The position numbers and the translations under genes are program-made. The notes under the pieces are model-generated. The model did not search any database and was not told the origin of the DNA. It saw only the letters and a program-made list of their open reading frames with translations. From positions 23,256,942 through 23,320,941 of the forward strand of contig NC_091220.1 of NCBI RefSeq assembly GCF_040958095.1: 64,000 nucleotides of DNA. Direction: 5' to 3'. Positions 1 to 14,356 of this stretch are shown here, piece after piece; positions within the stretch are counted from its first letter, which is position 1; each line of letters begins with the position of its first letter. The stretch is from Procambarus clarkii. Its lineage: Eukaryota; Arthropoda; Malacostraca; Decapoda; Cambaridae.

Positions 1-442
1 GCTTGCTATGTTGCTTTCGTATTGCCCTCCTGCCTCTTTTCTCACCCTGACGTATTCATTCCTAGCTCTCTGGTATCCTTCCCTACTCTCAAGTGTCCTG
101 TTATTTCTATAGATTCTCCACGCTCTCTTTTACTTAGTTGCTTTGCTAGTTTACATCTCTGATTAAACCATGGGTTTCTCATCTGCATTTCATTTTTTTT
201 AGCTTTTGGACTGAGACGAACTTGTCTGCTGCTTCCTTGCACTTCTGCGTGATGTATTCCATCATGTCTTGCGCCGTTTTTACCCTGAGCTCTGTTTCCC
301 ATTTTATATCTGTCAGGAATTTTCTTATCTCCAAATAGTTTCCCTTTCGGAATGCCACCATTTGGTTTTCAGTTCCCTTCTTTGAGTTCATAAACCCTTC
401 TTCGACCAGACACTCAAACGTCAGTACACTGTGACCGTTCAT
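1..442 (-). pseudogene. LINE fragment: endonuclease-RT linker region (CR1/Jockey-like)
   Basis: Two overlapping minus-strand frames (442 to 179, then 302 to 42) read as one broken polypeptide. The first contains an LTFECLVEEGF-type stretch and the second a PWFNQRC motif followed by a basic region. That order is typical of the spacer between the APE endonuclease and the reverse transcriptase of CR1/Jockey-type non-LTR retrotransposons. The frames meet near 200-215, so a frameshift lies there. The piece runs off the window edge, so its 3' part is not visible. No catalytic motif is present. This is a relic; the clade is inferred from general resemblance only. Confidence 0.6.
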
Positions 443-529
443 TTATATAATATCACTCACATATATATAACCCACATATATCACACATATAATCCCACTT
501 GGTCAAATAGATGTATTGACAGATGGATA

Positions 530-870
530 CATAGATGGAATAGATAGATAGAAAGATGGATATATTTTTAAATATACAGTCCACTTACTAAAATTAAAAT
601 TAAGTATGTACTTAGCCAAATAATCCCATATTGTCAAAGAAATGTATAGATAGATGGATGGGTAGATGGATAAATAGATGGATAGCTAGTTGAAAAGATT
701 AATGGATATATAGATGGAGAGATATATGGACATTTTAATGGATGGATGCAAAGATGGAGAAATATGACAATATATGGATGGATAAATTGATGGATGGCTA
801 AATAGTTAGTTGGAAAGATAAAGAAATAGATAGATGGATTGGTAGACAGATGGAAGACAGGCAGACCCTG
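530..870. repeat. Degenerate GATA/GATG tetranucleotide tract
   Basis: The stretch is dominated by variants of gata and gatg (for example agatagatggat and atggatgg), interrupted by short unique sequence. It is an old, decayed microsatellite. No open frame of note crosses it. Confidence 0.8.
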
Positions 871-2244
871 ACAATGGCAGGTATCCCCAGAGTGCAGTAT
901 ATATATCAGGAAGCAGTTTACATAATTGTTAAGGTGTCACACGTTACAGAACATGTAAAGTGACATGTGTGCGGAATATTTACTTTTGAAGGGAATATTT
1001 ATTTTAAATATATTAGATTTCAATAGCATCAGTTTCAGTTAAATAGTTGTTCAATTAAATTATTTTTTATTATTAGGAAAATAATGCACTGTATTTTTTA
1101 AAAACTCCATATAAATAATTCCTCACATATATGGGGGTATTTACATATATAAATAACTAAATTGAAATAAATCAGTTGCTTCTTATTATTGAGACTTCAG
1201 ATTATTTAAATTAACTAAATTTGGGTATTTCAAATAACGAAAATAAATGTCAGTTTAGCTGAACAGGAGCTTTTGGTTTAGCTGGGATGCGTGTCAGTCA
1301 CGTGAGCCCGACATCTCTCCTGTCGACATGTGGCTATTGCGTCTCTCTCTGGGGACGATCCTTATTCTGGATAATACAAACTCAGCTTCTTTGAGATTGA
1401 ACATCAGACTATTGACAAGTTACATTATTATATAAATCACGAATATTGTTCACTTTATTCAATTACAAATTATTGCGATATTTTCGTCTAAAGTGCTTAC
1501 CCCTGGGGCTGGTGTTTCCTACCTTCTAACCATACTCTCTATAACTATGTGGCAACACTGTTTTTTAAGGAGTGAGTACGGGACTGGGGCACTTCCCTTG
1601 CTATGGGTGAGATCAGTGAGCAGTAGCATCATAGGAGTTTCGTTAACACAAAAGAAAACCCAGCACGCCTACACTCGTGTGTCCCGCTTGGAAGTCCATG
1701 GTGGAGCGTCTCATCTCCTTCGGCAGGGAGCATTCATGTCCCATAAAAAAATTTCGTATTTTACAACTTAAGGAGAGGTATTTACTTAAGGAGAGGTAAA
1801 TACCTCTCCCGGAAGTTTCAGTTTCAGTTTCAATACCATAGGACTGGTAAGTCGGGAAGAGAAGGATGGGGGAGGCGGCAGAAATCTTGAGCGAGGAACT
1901 GGAGACGAGGTGAAGAGGTGAAATGAAAGATCGGTGGCCCAACCACCGTGGGTAAGAATTGCAGCTGATGCTGTAGTTTGGTTGTAGAGTGGAATGTTCA
2001 TTGTTGCTCGCTGATGTGTCTTGCTGGAGGCAGGGCTTCTCGTCGTGGTGTTCTTTAAAGCAGCTGGCAGTTGAGGGTTGATTACAGATGTTGATGTTAA
2101 ATTATTTCGTTATTGGTCTTCTTTTTTGTTGACAATTTCATCAAAACTCTGATCTTTGGTCTTCTTCTTGGACTTGTCGGTCTTGGTAGTCTGACTTGGT
2201 GCTGGCCTTGTGGTGCTATCGTTGGAGGTTGTTGGTGCGGTGTC
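871..2244. other. No recognisable gene
   Basis: Mostly AT-rich sequence up to about 1500. Short frames on both strands at 1490-2000 resemble nothing I recognise and overlap one another. A perfect 14-bp inverted repeat lies at 1772-1785 and 1796-1809 with a 10-base spacer. Nothing else is supported. Confidence 0.5.
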
Positions 2245-3809
2245 TTAAAGGAAATCGGCAGCTGAGTAGTGACATATCCGTGAAGGAGGAGATGGTGTTC
2301 CAACAGACACGTCCTCATGCGATTCATCAGATGAGTGAAGAGCAGAGGTGGTAGATTGCGAAGGTAGTGTTCTCGAAGGTTGAGTTCTTGAAGGTTGAGT
2401 AGCAGCAGAGGGGACTTCATAGTATAGACCCTCTACAGGGTCACACCCATGGTCCATTGTAGCTGAATTCACCACTGGGACGGGTGAAGGGTTAGCAACA
2501 GCCGGAGAAACATGTGGAGCAGGAGCTGACAGTAAGTCTAAAAGCGTGGCCGCGTTCACAGTGATGTCACGGTTAGTAACTGGAATTGTAGTAGAAGTGG
2601 GGGTCTCAGGAGGCAGACTCTTGCGAGCTGAAGGTACTACAACAGGATCTGAAGTCTGCATTGTAGTGGCGGAATCGTCGTCGGATGTAGAGTCGGCATC
2701 CGATACAGGGTCAGTTGCTGGAATTGAACCCGGAGTGTTGTAGACTTCTTCAGGAACAAAGAAGGTAGGGAGACCGTTCGCTTTGTAGAGAATTTTCAGG
2801 AGTCTCACAAATTCTCTGGGGTTAGTGCCAGCAGTCATTCTGGCCGTCGATATCAAAGCTTTTACTGTGTTAGACAGTGGTTGGCCGGGATGGAGTGGAG
2901 GCGGCAATGGCTGGCTTGATGTGTGGCTGGTTGGTTGGGAGCAAAGGTCCCCATTGGCTGGTAGTGGCAGTAGCAGTAGCAGTAGAAGTGGGTCGTTCTC
3001 CCGGAATCACAGGGAAAATGGCGGCTTGGACGTTGAAACCTGAAGTTGAGGTGGACGCTGATTGGTTGGTTGCACCAGGGGTGGTGGTTCCGGTAGAAGA
3101 TGTGTTTTTCCATGTTCTGGGTGACTTCTTGTCTATGAGGACAACGAATGGAGATTGCAGGATGATCGCCTTTGCAAAGCAAACAGCATAGTGTTTCTGA
3201 CGTGCTGATAGAATAATGGTTATCAGCTGAACAGAAGCTACACTTCTAAATACTCTGGTTACATTTGCTGGTGGAGTGGGTGTACTCGTAGCACCGGAGG
3301 CACTGGTTGACCATGTGGAAACGTTCCATCTTCACACGGAATGGAGGAATGTGAATACCGAAGCTGTAAACACCATTTCTGGTAGCCAGAGTAGCCGAAT
3401 CAATGGTCTGGAAGGTATGCTTCAAGGAGCAATATCTGTTGAAGAAGTTAGCTTTATGGAGCTGTAAGCCCGGGTTGGATTCAGTGAAGTCGGTCATGAA
3501 TGCGCTTTCGTCTGCTAGATCTTGATCAGCGATCCATTGGCTGAGATCGTGAACAATGACAGAGCGTGCAACCAGATACTGACGTGGGAAATTTAGACGG
3601 AGGTGATGTCTGAGAAAAGTAGAGGTGTAGAACAGAACTTTGTCAACTTCCTCATCACTATAAAAGTAACAAAGGATGTCCGTGCCTGCCTGTCTGATGT
3701 CGTTAGGTGTCACTCCCGCAACTTCTTTAAATAGCTTCAGGAGACATGTCTTGGAGAACGGGTGCTCGTCAAGGAGCGTTCCCCGGATCCTGTAGCGTTT
3801 GTGGCACAT
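2245..3809 (-). pseudogene. Gag-like ORF1 of a non-LTR retrotransposon, broken
   Basis: The minus-strand frame from 3809 encodes about 187 residues ending in a CCHC zinc knuckle (CLRCYEYTHSTSKC), then a stop at 3246-3248. The same frame continues past that stop with two more cysteine/histidine clusters (CSFC...H and CLLCKGDHPAISIRC). A shift near 2900 leads into a Ser/Thr/Pro-rich tail (2907 to 2245). Three successive zinc knuckles after a globular N-terminal part are typical of nucleic-acid-binding ORF1 proteins of I/Jockey-type LINEs. One stop plus one frameshift make it non-functional. No ORF2 follows downstream on the minus strand, so the element was truncated or rearranged. Tandem 18-bp repeats lie about 175 bp upstream of its start. 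Confidence 0.65.
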
Positions 3810-3983
3810 GGTGAACTTCCTGGTGGCCGATGTGTCTCTCTCTCAAAGACTACACGTCACTGGAGATGGCCTCCCGTCTCTACCCGGCATAAAACACCAA
3901 GTTAGGAGTGGGGTCTGACCATCTAGAGAGACGCAAGTCTTCTGCCAATTATTTACCCACCCTGCAGCGCTAGATACGAGAGA

Positions 3984-4070
3984 GATCGTGATCTGTGATG
4001 TGATCGTGATCTGTGATGTGATCGTGATCTGTGATGTGATCGTGATCTGTGATGTGATCGTGATCTGATC
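3984..4070. repeat. 18-bp tandem repeat, about 4.8 copies
   Basis: Four perfect copies of gatcgtgatctgtgatgt occupy 3984-4055, followed by a partial copy to 4070. The array lies upstream of the minus-strand ORF1 start at 3809. It may be the 5' UTR or promoter repeat of that retrotransposon, but this is inference from position only. Confidence 0.9.
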
Positions 4071-5433
4071 TCCCCGAAGGAGAGATATTTAAATTTTCTA
4101 TATTTAAATTCTTTTTAGTTTTATTTGAATCTCATAATTTATTTTGTAAACAGTCGTCAGTCTGTATGTATTAAGTTGTAAGTACAGACATAAATACGTT
4201 TGGTATTCTGTAAGTTCGTGACGCAGCCATCACGTTTTCTACATAGTGAATGCAGGAAGTAAATACGATTCTTTCTGTTTCGGATAAATCTAACTTAATT
4301 TTATTTGGTAAATTATACACAGCAACGAAAAGTATCTTTATCTGGTGTATGTTTAATTAATTAAATGATATATAAATGAAATTGAACGGGGGGGATGGAA
4401 TTTTTCCACAGCTTGCAACATAACATACTTATGGCATAACACAATACTCCACGACTAAAACATGTCACACGACATCCTATATTGAATATATAAAACTGAA
4501 CCTATGGTGTCACGCATTACAAAAATCATATGATGCCCCAAAACAAACTTCATATATTATATCAAACAATACACCACCTTAATCTGTGATTTTCACTGAC
4601 TGTTGGCTGTATTATAACTGCTTGGTAATTGTTATTGGTTTAGTTTACATGAGTGCCAGACCCAGCATTGTTCATTATCGTCTTGTACCGTGTATGGGTA
4701 CTGTTGAAACGAATCTGTATGATCTGGGCTGGGTTGATTAGATAGGATTACTCCTGTTGCAAGATCCCACATTTTTTAATTGGTTCCAACTACCCTCCTC
4801 ACTTGTCTGGGTGACTTGTAATTGGGACGGATCTGTTCTTATTTAAGGAATTATCACAGTTGCTGGTTTAACAGAATCTACAGGAGGCGATGAGTTAAAC
4901 CGCAATACCAGACCTCTCATTAATTTTCCTCATGCAGAAGGTATGAGATATATTCCTTGCATTCTCTTTTTCGAGATAATGTAATTGTTGTAATAGTCAG
5001 ATCCTCCAGAACACCAGTGTCCTTGATGTGGTTAGTATTGACTTACAGTTCATCCAAATTTCTGACGGGCTGCAAATTTCACCCCATTTCTTCGAAGATG
5101 TCTTGCGGTCGCCCAAGACCGCAAGACGTGTAGGTCAGACAGGATTTTGTCAACAACAATGGCATACACCAGTAGTGTGTACCTACCAAGACGGACATAT
5201 GGCATCCCCACACCATAAGCCTGGAGTCCTGAATTACTAAGAAACAAAGAAATGTTTAATGTTACCTGAGTAATGGGGGATTAATTTAATGCCTTCTGTC
5301 ACCCCCATTGGTGATGAATGTCTAATGGGAGTTTTTATCAAACAACTTTCTAATATTTTTCGACTCTTTTATGACTAATTAATTATGTTTGTTGAAAGGT
5401 TTCAACTGCATTAGCCTTGAACACCAAGGCATT
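4071..5433. other. No recognisable gene
   Basis: AT-rich sequence with no long frame on either strand. The only structured feature is a hairpin-forming inverted repeat at 5100-5127: 11-bp arms around gcccaa, core arm tcttgcggtc. The short frames at 5028-5247 on both strands overlap and match nothing I know. Confidence 0.5.
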
Positions 5434-6950
5434 ATTATTATTTTTTGTTATTATTATTTTCTACCACAAACGTGGCCACACATTTACAATGCTAACCAGC
5501 ATATATACATTTTCTTCTGTCCTCCATGGACAGGGTTAGAGATGTGTTAAACATATAGTCCAAGGGTTTATTGAACAATCAACCACAGAAGGTGATTCGG
5601 TGCTTTTAAAATGCTAAGCTAACCTACATACGTAAATACATAGATACACAGATTTACGTATGCCCTACATAAAGTGTTCGATGTGTCTTTTACATAGTGT
5701 CATTAATGTGCATTTACAAAGGTGAAATGTAATTCTGATCAGCTTCCATATGTACTTTATACACATACATATACATACACACACACACACATCTATATGT
5801 ACACATACATATATACATACATGTATACATACATATATACACATACACATGCCTTCACATACATTTGTCTCTCTTACTCTGACAGGGTGAGATAGTTGAT
5901 AGAGAAACTAGTGTGAAATTAAGCACTTAATCACTGAAGGTGATGAAGGTGCTTTTACAAGCTCAGGTTATATAGTTACATCACATACATACATTATAAA
6001 ATTGATACATTACATGGTTAATCTTGGGTACAAGTCCAATATATCATCAAGTGTTCCAGTACTCATATAGTAATTACACAGTTCAGTATACCTTAGCCCA
6101 GGAGGGCGAAAGTCAGTCAATATGGGACATTCTACAATATAATGTTCAAGAGAGTGCATGCTTTCTCTTTCACAAAGTTGACACATTGTGTACACGACAT
6201 TTGGGTTTTGAGAAAGCTGCCAGATACGTCTATATCCCAGGCGTATTCTGGCCACTATAATATCACATTGCCGGGTTCTTGTTCTATTAGTCCCATATGT
6301 GAATGTCTCCTCACGATATCTATCATAATATTTAATGCTACAACTTTCCTGTCTTTGTGAATTTGTTAGGTCTGTGAGATCTTCATTAGATATTTGTTTA
6401 AGTATTCTCTTTGTCACTGCTAATGAAACACCCATATCAATTTCTACCACTGGTTTTCTGCAGGCTGTCTTTGCAAGCATATCAACAGTGTCATGTCTTG
6501 AGATGCCAACATGTGATGGTATCCATAGGAATTTAATTTCAAATCTGTTTTCTATTATTAATATTTTGTCTACCTTACAGTATTTGCTGTAAGGTAGCAC
6601 CAGCATATTCACACTTGCTGTGTCATAAGTTGACAAGCATCTAGTGCACCGTTGCAAGTGCTGTACACGACTGATATGGTTTGATAATCTGGGTAGGTAA
6701 AGCCTCTGTATATTGAATGATCCTGCTTGTAAAACATATAGTTCCTTTCAACTGTGGCACTAACTGGAGACTCAAGCTTCCAGTGTACAGATAAAGTAAC
6801 AGGTAATGATTGGAACGCGCGAGAGTTTCCCATGCTACCTTGCTTCCCTTTAAAATGTGCAGCCTTAGGATTGTAGTTAGCGTGGGTTTGTCAGGGGTCA
6901 CCTGACTGAGTTTGTCATGTGGCTTAATTTTGTCAAAGGTTCGCAAGATT
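5434..6950 (-). mobile_element. LINE A, copy 1: 5'-truncated non-LTR retrotransposon
   Basis: Minus-strand element whose 3' end is the A/T-rich tract near 5434-5460 (ttattatta on the plus strand). It comprises a 3' UTR (to about 6009) and a broken coding region (6010-6946). The same 3' UTR and coding tail recur at 38641-39960, which independently fixes the 3' boundary. The RT domain is absent, so this is a 5'-truncated insertion, as expected from target-primed reverse transcription. Confidence 0.75.
6010..6946 (-). pseudogene. RNase H and C-terminal zinc motif of a LINE ORF2
   Basis: The minus-strand frame 6657 to 6010 carries the last part of an RNase H domain (FLWIPSHVG followed by DTVDMLAK, the D/K of the fourth catalytic motif). 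A C-terminal Cys/His cluster follows: CQLCERESMHSLEHYIVEC. This RNase H plus CCHC arrangement is characteristic of I-like LINEs. Upstream frames (6946 to 6609) contain a degraded start of RNase H in which the first catalytic Asp motif (YTDGS) has decayed to YTGS. At least two frameshifts separate the pieces. It would have cut the RNA strand of the RNA:DNA hybrid during retrotransposition; now non-functional. Confidence 0.75.
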
Positions 6951-8250
<1,300 letters not shown>

Positions 8251-8264
8251 GGCAGAAAGAAAGG

Positions 8265-8614
8265 GCAGCTTCCCATCCTTTTCCATCTTGTAAGTGAAAC
8301 GCAACACAGAATTCTGCTCAAATGCCTCCTTCAGCTCCTGCAGATGTCTGACATCAGGTACCTGTGTAAAAATGTCGTCAACATACCTGCAGTATATGGC
8401 CGGTTTCAAGTTCATGTCGACTAAGACTTTTTGCTTGATGGTACCCATGTAGAAGTTTGCAAACAGGACACCTAGGGGAGAACCCATGGCGACTCCATCT
8501 ACTTGCTTATAAATGTGTCCATCCGGGCTCAAGAAGGGTGCCTCTTTAGTACAAGCTTGGAGTAGTTTCCTTAGAATGTTTTCTGGTATGTCAAGAGGAG
8601 TACAGGCCGGATCA
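8265..8614 (-). mobile_element. Penelope-like element A, inverted RT fragment
   Basis: Minus-strand fragment of the Penelope-family reverse transcriptase. It carries [20 protein letters not shown], then RYVDDIF (the catalytic YVDD box), then EKDGKLPFL. It lies head-to-head with the plus-strand Penelope copy that starts about 10 bases away. The fragment contains the very RT segment, including YVDD, that is deleted from that plus-strand copy, plus sequence shared with it on both sides. Confidence 0.9.
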
Positions 8615-8621
8615 CTTCGAC

Positions 8622-9874
8622 CGGACCACTTCGGCCAATCATCAGCCAGATACCCACACCCACGTACAGACTGGCAAAACGACTCAACGGCTTGCTGACT
8701 CCTTATGTCCCTTGCACCTTCAGCCTGAAGTCTCCAAAGGAATTTGTTGACTTACTGCGGAGAACACGGGCTACAGGGATAAGAGCCTCGTTGGACGTAG
8801 AATCACTGTTTACCAACGTACCTGTGGATGAAACAATCGGGATGATAGCCGACAGAGTGTATCGTAATCTGGCCTGTACTCCTCTTGACATACCAGAAAA
8901 CATTCTAAGGAAACTACTCCAAGCTTGTACTAAAGAGGCACCCTTCTTGAGCCCGGATGGACACATGTATAAGCAAGTAGATGGAGAAGGATGGGAAGCT
9001 GCCCTTTCTAGATGTAACAGTCATGGAAAGGAGCGGAGTTTTCCACACTGCAGTCTACACTAAGGAAACAAACATAGGAATGTGCCTGAATGCCAACAGT
9101 GACTGCCCAGACAGGTACAAGAGGAGTGTTGTTAACGCTTATGTCGACCGTGCTCTCAGCCACAGCTCAGAATGGAAGCAAGTCGACGAAGAACTCTGTA
9201 GGGTAATCCAGGTCCTAGTCATCAACGGCTTCTCCAATGGTTTCGTGGAAGACATCATAAGAAGGAAAGTGAAACGCCATGCAACCTCTGAAGAGACAAC
9301 TAACACAACACCTATACGCCCTATTAGACTATTTTACAGGAACTTCTTTTCCACAGCCCATAAAATGGAGGAAAGGGTCCTGAAAGATATTGTTAGTAGA
9401 AACCTTATCCCTACAGACAAAAATCAGAAGATACAACTGACAATTTACTATAAAACAAGAAAAACAGCCAGCCTACTCATGAGAAACTCTCCAGACACAA
9501 AGCAGAACGCTTTAAAAGAGACCAACGTCGTCTATGTCTTCAAATGCCCTCTTGGGGACTGTAAGTCTCAAAAAACTCGGTATATAGGCAAGACAACAAC
9601 ATCTCTTTCCAGGCGTTTAACGATGCATAAGCAACAGGGCTCCATTAAGGAACATATAGTCTCTTCCCACAACCAAACCATCACCAGAGAAATCTTAGCA
9701 AACAACACAGAAATCAACGATAGATACAGTGATAGCAGGCGGCTTGACGTCTGTGAGGCACTACTCATCAAGAAGTCAACACCAGCAATCAACAGCCAAT
9801 TAATGCACAACTATATTCTACCCACTTCAAGACTCTGCTCCAATATAGAAACATCAAGAAATATGGGCCAATAA
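8622..9874 (+). pseudogene. Penelope RT/GIY-YIG polyprotein, YVDD deleted
   Basis: The first frame (up to 9063) carries RT finger motifs (SLDVESLFTNVPVDE) and runs to YKQVDG. There it joins directly to sequence encoding GKLPFLDVTVME in another frame, which stays open from 8981 to the stop at 9872-9874. The deletion removes GVAMGSPLG and YVDD; copy comparison shows the same agatgg word at both breakpoints. The C-terminal part holds the GIY-YIG domain: [12 protein letters not shown] with two cysteines, then [18 protein letters not shown]. The RT is inactive; the nuclease fold looks intact. Confidence 0.9.
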
Positions 9875-10056
9875 AAATAGGCCTTCTGCAGTTATTTACC
9901 TTTAATACCCATTGTTTCGTGTCCTGTCTTGTGTTAAAAGTTTTTTTTCACCTCATCCTAAACTATTGTAACATGTTACCTCACCCAAATGTAGGTATAA
10001 AAACTCGAAGATGTTTAAGCTCTATTCAGTTAAAGTTGTGTGTGTGTGTAAACTAA

Positions 10057-10111
10057 AGTCTTTGAAAATGTAATAAGTTTTACGAAACGCGCTCAAGTGT
10101 CGCGTCAGACT
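10057..10111 (+). ncRNA. Hammerhead-like three-way junction in Penelope terminal repeat (copy A)
   Basis: Order seen: stem I 5' strand agtct (10057-10061); box ttgaaaat; stem II gtaa/ttac (10070-10073 with 10080-10083) around a 6-base loop; gaaa (10084-10087); stem III cgcg/cgcg (10088-10091 with 10101-10104); tc; then agact (10107-10111) closing stem I. This is the hammerhead topology with the expected cleavage position after tc. Hammerhead motifs are known from Penelope-like elements. The box that should read CUGAUGA reads ttgaaaa plus one extra t, so activity is uncertain. The same structure recurs in the four other copies in this window. Confidence 0.6.
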
Positions 10112-10162
10112 AGAAATAAAAATGAATTTTGGAGAATTGGTTTTTGAATTACCATCAACAGT

Positions 10163-11900
<1,738 letters not shown>

Positions 11901-12120
11901 TGTGTTGTTTTCAGGTTCAGTTATATGGATATTTGGCAGAACACCCTCTATTCTCTCTATGATGGCCTGGTTGGAACATATTACTTCGCACTTAAAAGGG
12001 TTCAGGGTGAGGCCAAAAATTGCACCTTGCTCCTCGATTATTCTGATGTCCTCCAGGAGGGAGTCATAGGAACCAGCAAGGGTACCATCATCCAAGAACC
12101 AGATGTTGAAGATCCTTGTA
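11901..12120 (-). pseudogene. Element G: RT fragment with DDGTLAG
   Basis: The minus-strand frame from 12095 carries DDGTLAGSYDSLLEDIRIIE followed by GLTLNPFKCEV, the catalytic DD region and downstream thumb of a reverse transcriptase. It belongs to the same family as the RT pieces at 13259-14351 and 19906-19995 and the C-terminal domain at 25214-25880. It is cut at its 3' side by the piggyBac relic and at its 5' side by a plus-strand CR1-like insertion. Confidence 0.65.
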
Positions 12121-13258
12121 AGTAGATAGAGAGCTTGGTATAAAAAGGATTAGGAATGGGGAAATCAGTTTAGAATTAGAATTCGTCCAACTGGTTAGAA
12201 ACGATAAAAAAGAGATAAGGAGGGCAAAAAGAAACTATGAAGTTCGCATAGCAGGCCAAGTAAAGAGAAATCCTAAAGTTTTTTTTCAGTTATTTCGAAC
12301 AAAGATTAGGGAAAGGATAGCTCCATTAAAATTCTGAGACAGGTCAGACAACTGATAATGACGAAGAGATGAATAGTATTTTTAATAAATTTTTTATCTC
12401 TATATTTACTAGAGAGGAACTGAACATTATGCCTTCAGCCAAAAACAGTCTATGTGAGTGGGGAAGAGGACAGGTTGATTAGTTTAGCAGTTACCAGGGA
12501 GGATGTTATTAAACAAATAGTGAAACCCAAGCCAAACAAATTCCCAGAGCCAGACGAAGTAGGAATGCAAAGAGGAGCACGGCGAGTCATTGTCTACCAT
12601 ATATAATAAATCATTAGAGACAGGCAGAGTGCCAGAGTCATGGAAGGTTGCTAATGTGGTACCAATATTTATGAAAGGAGAAAGATCACTTGTGTCAAAC
12701 TATCGGCCAATTAGCCTAACATCTATTGTGGGAAATTTACTTGAATCGATAATTGCAAATACAATTCGTCTTCATCTTGAAAAACATAAATTAATAAATG
12801 ATTCACAACATGGCCGTTCATGTTTAACAAATTTGCTATAATTTTATTCCAGCATAGTTGAAGTAGTTGATAGTGGTAAAGTTTATGATGTTGTGTACCT
12901 TGACTTTAGCAAAGCTTTTGATACAGTGCCACATGAAAGACTGATTAAGAAGATAGAGGCTCATGGTATTGGGGGTGCTATATTAAGTTGGATTAGGGCA
13001 TCGCTATACCAAAGGAAACAGAGAGTTAGTATAAATGGGGTTAAATCAGACTGGGAAAAGTGGAGTACCCCTAGGCTCTGTCCTGGGACCTCTGTAATTT
13101 ATAATATATAAATAATTTAGGTTCAGGTTTGAGCAGCAACTTTTTGCAACTTTGCCGATGAAACAAAAATCGGGAGGGAAATAAACACAGGAAAGACTCA
13201 CTATCACTCCAAGACGATCTAAATAATTGAAATGGTCCAAAGATTGGCAGATGCAATC
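12121..13258 (+). pseudogene. CR1-like LINE insertion, RT fragment
   Basis: Plus-strand sequence. The linker region upstream of RT (about 12190-12590, several stops) reads KKEIRRAKRNYE and VFFQLFRTK. RT follows: PESWKVANVVPIF, NYRPISLTSI, then YLDFSKAFDTVPHERL, GIGGAILSWI and, after a shift, FADDTKIGRE and KWSKDWQMQ at about 13229-13258. Beyond this the minus-strand element G resumes. The piece is therefore truncated at both ends and sits inside G. Frameshifts around 12840 and 13070 and stops make it non-functional. Confidence 0.8.
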
Positions 13259-14351
13259 TTTGGCTGGCCGTTCTTCCCTCCGTAGAGGGAAGGGAAATGA
13301 CGATGAACAACACTGCATGCCCTCGCACTAAATTGAAGGCATTTACAAAATCTAGCTTGATCAGGGGCCTTTTCTTCTGTGATGTTAGCAATAAAAGCTC
13401 GAGCTGTGTGAGCTGCTGCCTCGCACCCTTGAGGAATGCTGAACTTCAGATGTTTTGTCTTTAGCATGTTGGCCGGTGTCTGGTTAACTGTTCTCGCAGC
13501 AGCCTTTGCGATGAGAGGCTGGAGTGAATGGCCCACAGCTATTGGTCTGATCCCTCCATCCGTTTTCCTTAGAGCACAGAGAAATGCTCCAAAAAAGATA
13601 GGTCTTATGGTCGCTGGTATGTTGCCAGCTTGACATGTGTTGGTGAATCTGGTTAGTTCCACCAAGAGGCTCTGTGCAATATCACCCAGTGTAGGGTTGA
13701 GCATTTGTTTGATGTCGTTGTGCTTTATTCCTATGAACCCATTTGCTGATCCTCTTAGGAAAGACAAGGCAGCTTTATGAACCATAGGTTCAGCCACCCA
13801 GAAAGGTTCTGCTCCGGTAGCCTCCACTTGTAGAATGTCATCCTCACATGGAGCTCTGGGTGGGTGTTTTTCCCTTAGGCTTGAGCTGTTGTATCATCTC
13901 TGTTAGTAACTGAGTCCTCACTGGTGATGACTCTTGTAGCGCTAATTGTGTTTCATTCTTCTATTTTCTTAGCGATGTTGCTCTAATTTTCGATGCCTCG
14001 GATACACAACTGTTGCTCTTCCTACAGTGGGCGTTTCTCCCACGAGTGTGAAGGCACACCTGGTTGTCCTCCAATTGTGAAAATCATTTATGGCTTTGGT
14101 GACTGAGGCAGCTATGGTTTTGTTCTCCTTGCAGGGGTGGCTAGACATATGTTGCCAAACAGAAGGAGGTTGTGCCATGCTTGGATCGTTCCTGTTGAGT
14201 TGTTAACCTTTCTCTGGAGCGCCGATAGTTTGGCTGCTGCATTGGGGGCGGGCTGCTTTGGGGATGTGTTGTAAGGTTCTGGCCGATGTCGTTTTGATAG
14301 CTTCTAATAGGTTATCTATCGAAATGAAGTTTTGTGAGGTACTTTGCCTTA
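13259..14351 (-). pseudogene. Element G: N-terminal RT region
   Basis: The minus frame 13827 to 13259 encodes RT fingers: GSANGFIGIKHNDIKQM, FFGAFLCALRKTDGGIRPIA, then FSIPQGCEAAAHTARAFI. A shifted frame adds LIKLDFVNAFNLVRG (first catalytic Asp of RT). Weaker coding continues to about 14180 (SHPCKENKTIAASV). The LTR retrotransposon interrupts it at 14356, and the frame resumes at 19906. This RT type lacks an APE endonuclease and, in the related copy at 25.2-25.9 kb, ends with a Cys/His motif and a restriction-like endonuclease. Frameshifted and interrupted; dead. Confidence 0.7.
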
Positions 14352-14356
14352 CGGAC

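Larger units (their letters stand above)
8622..10162 (+). mobile_element. Penelope-like element A, main copy
   Basis: Plus-strand Penelope-like retroelement. It begins inside the RT at a [23 protein letters not shown] motif and continues through the RT, the linker, a GIY-YIG nuclease and the 3' UTR to the start of the terminal repeat (about 10112-10162). There the sequence is cut off and replaced by an inverted-repeat element. Penelope elements pair an RT with a GIY-YIG endonuclease that makes the priming nick. This copy lacks roughly 225 bp of RT including YVDD. Confidence 0.9.
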
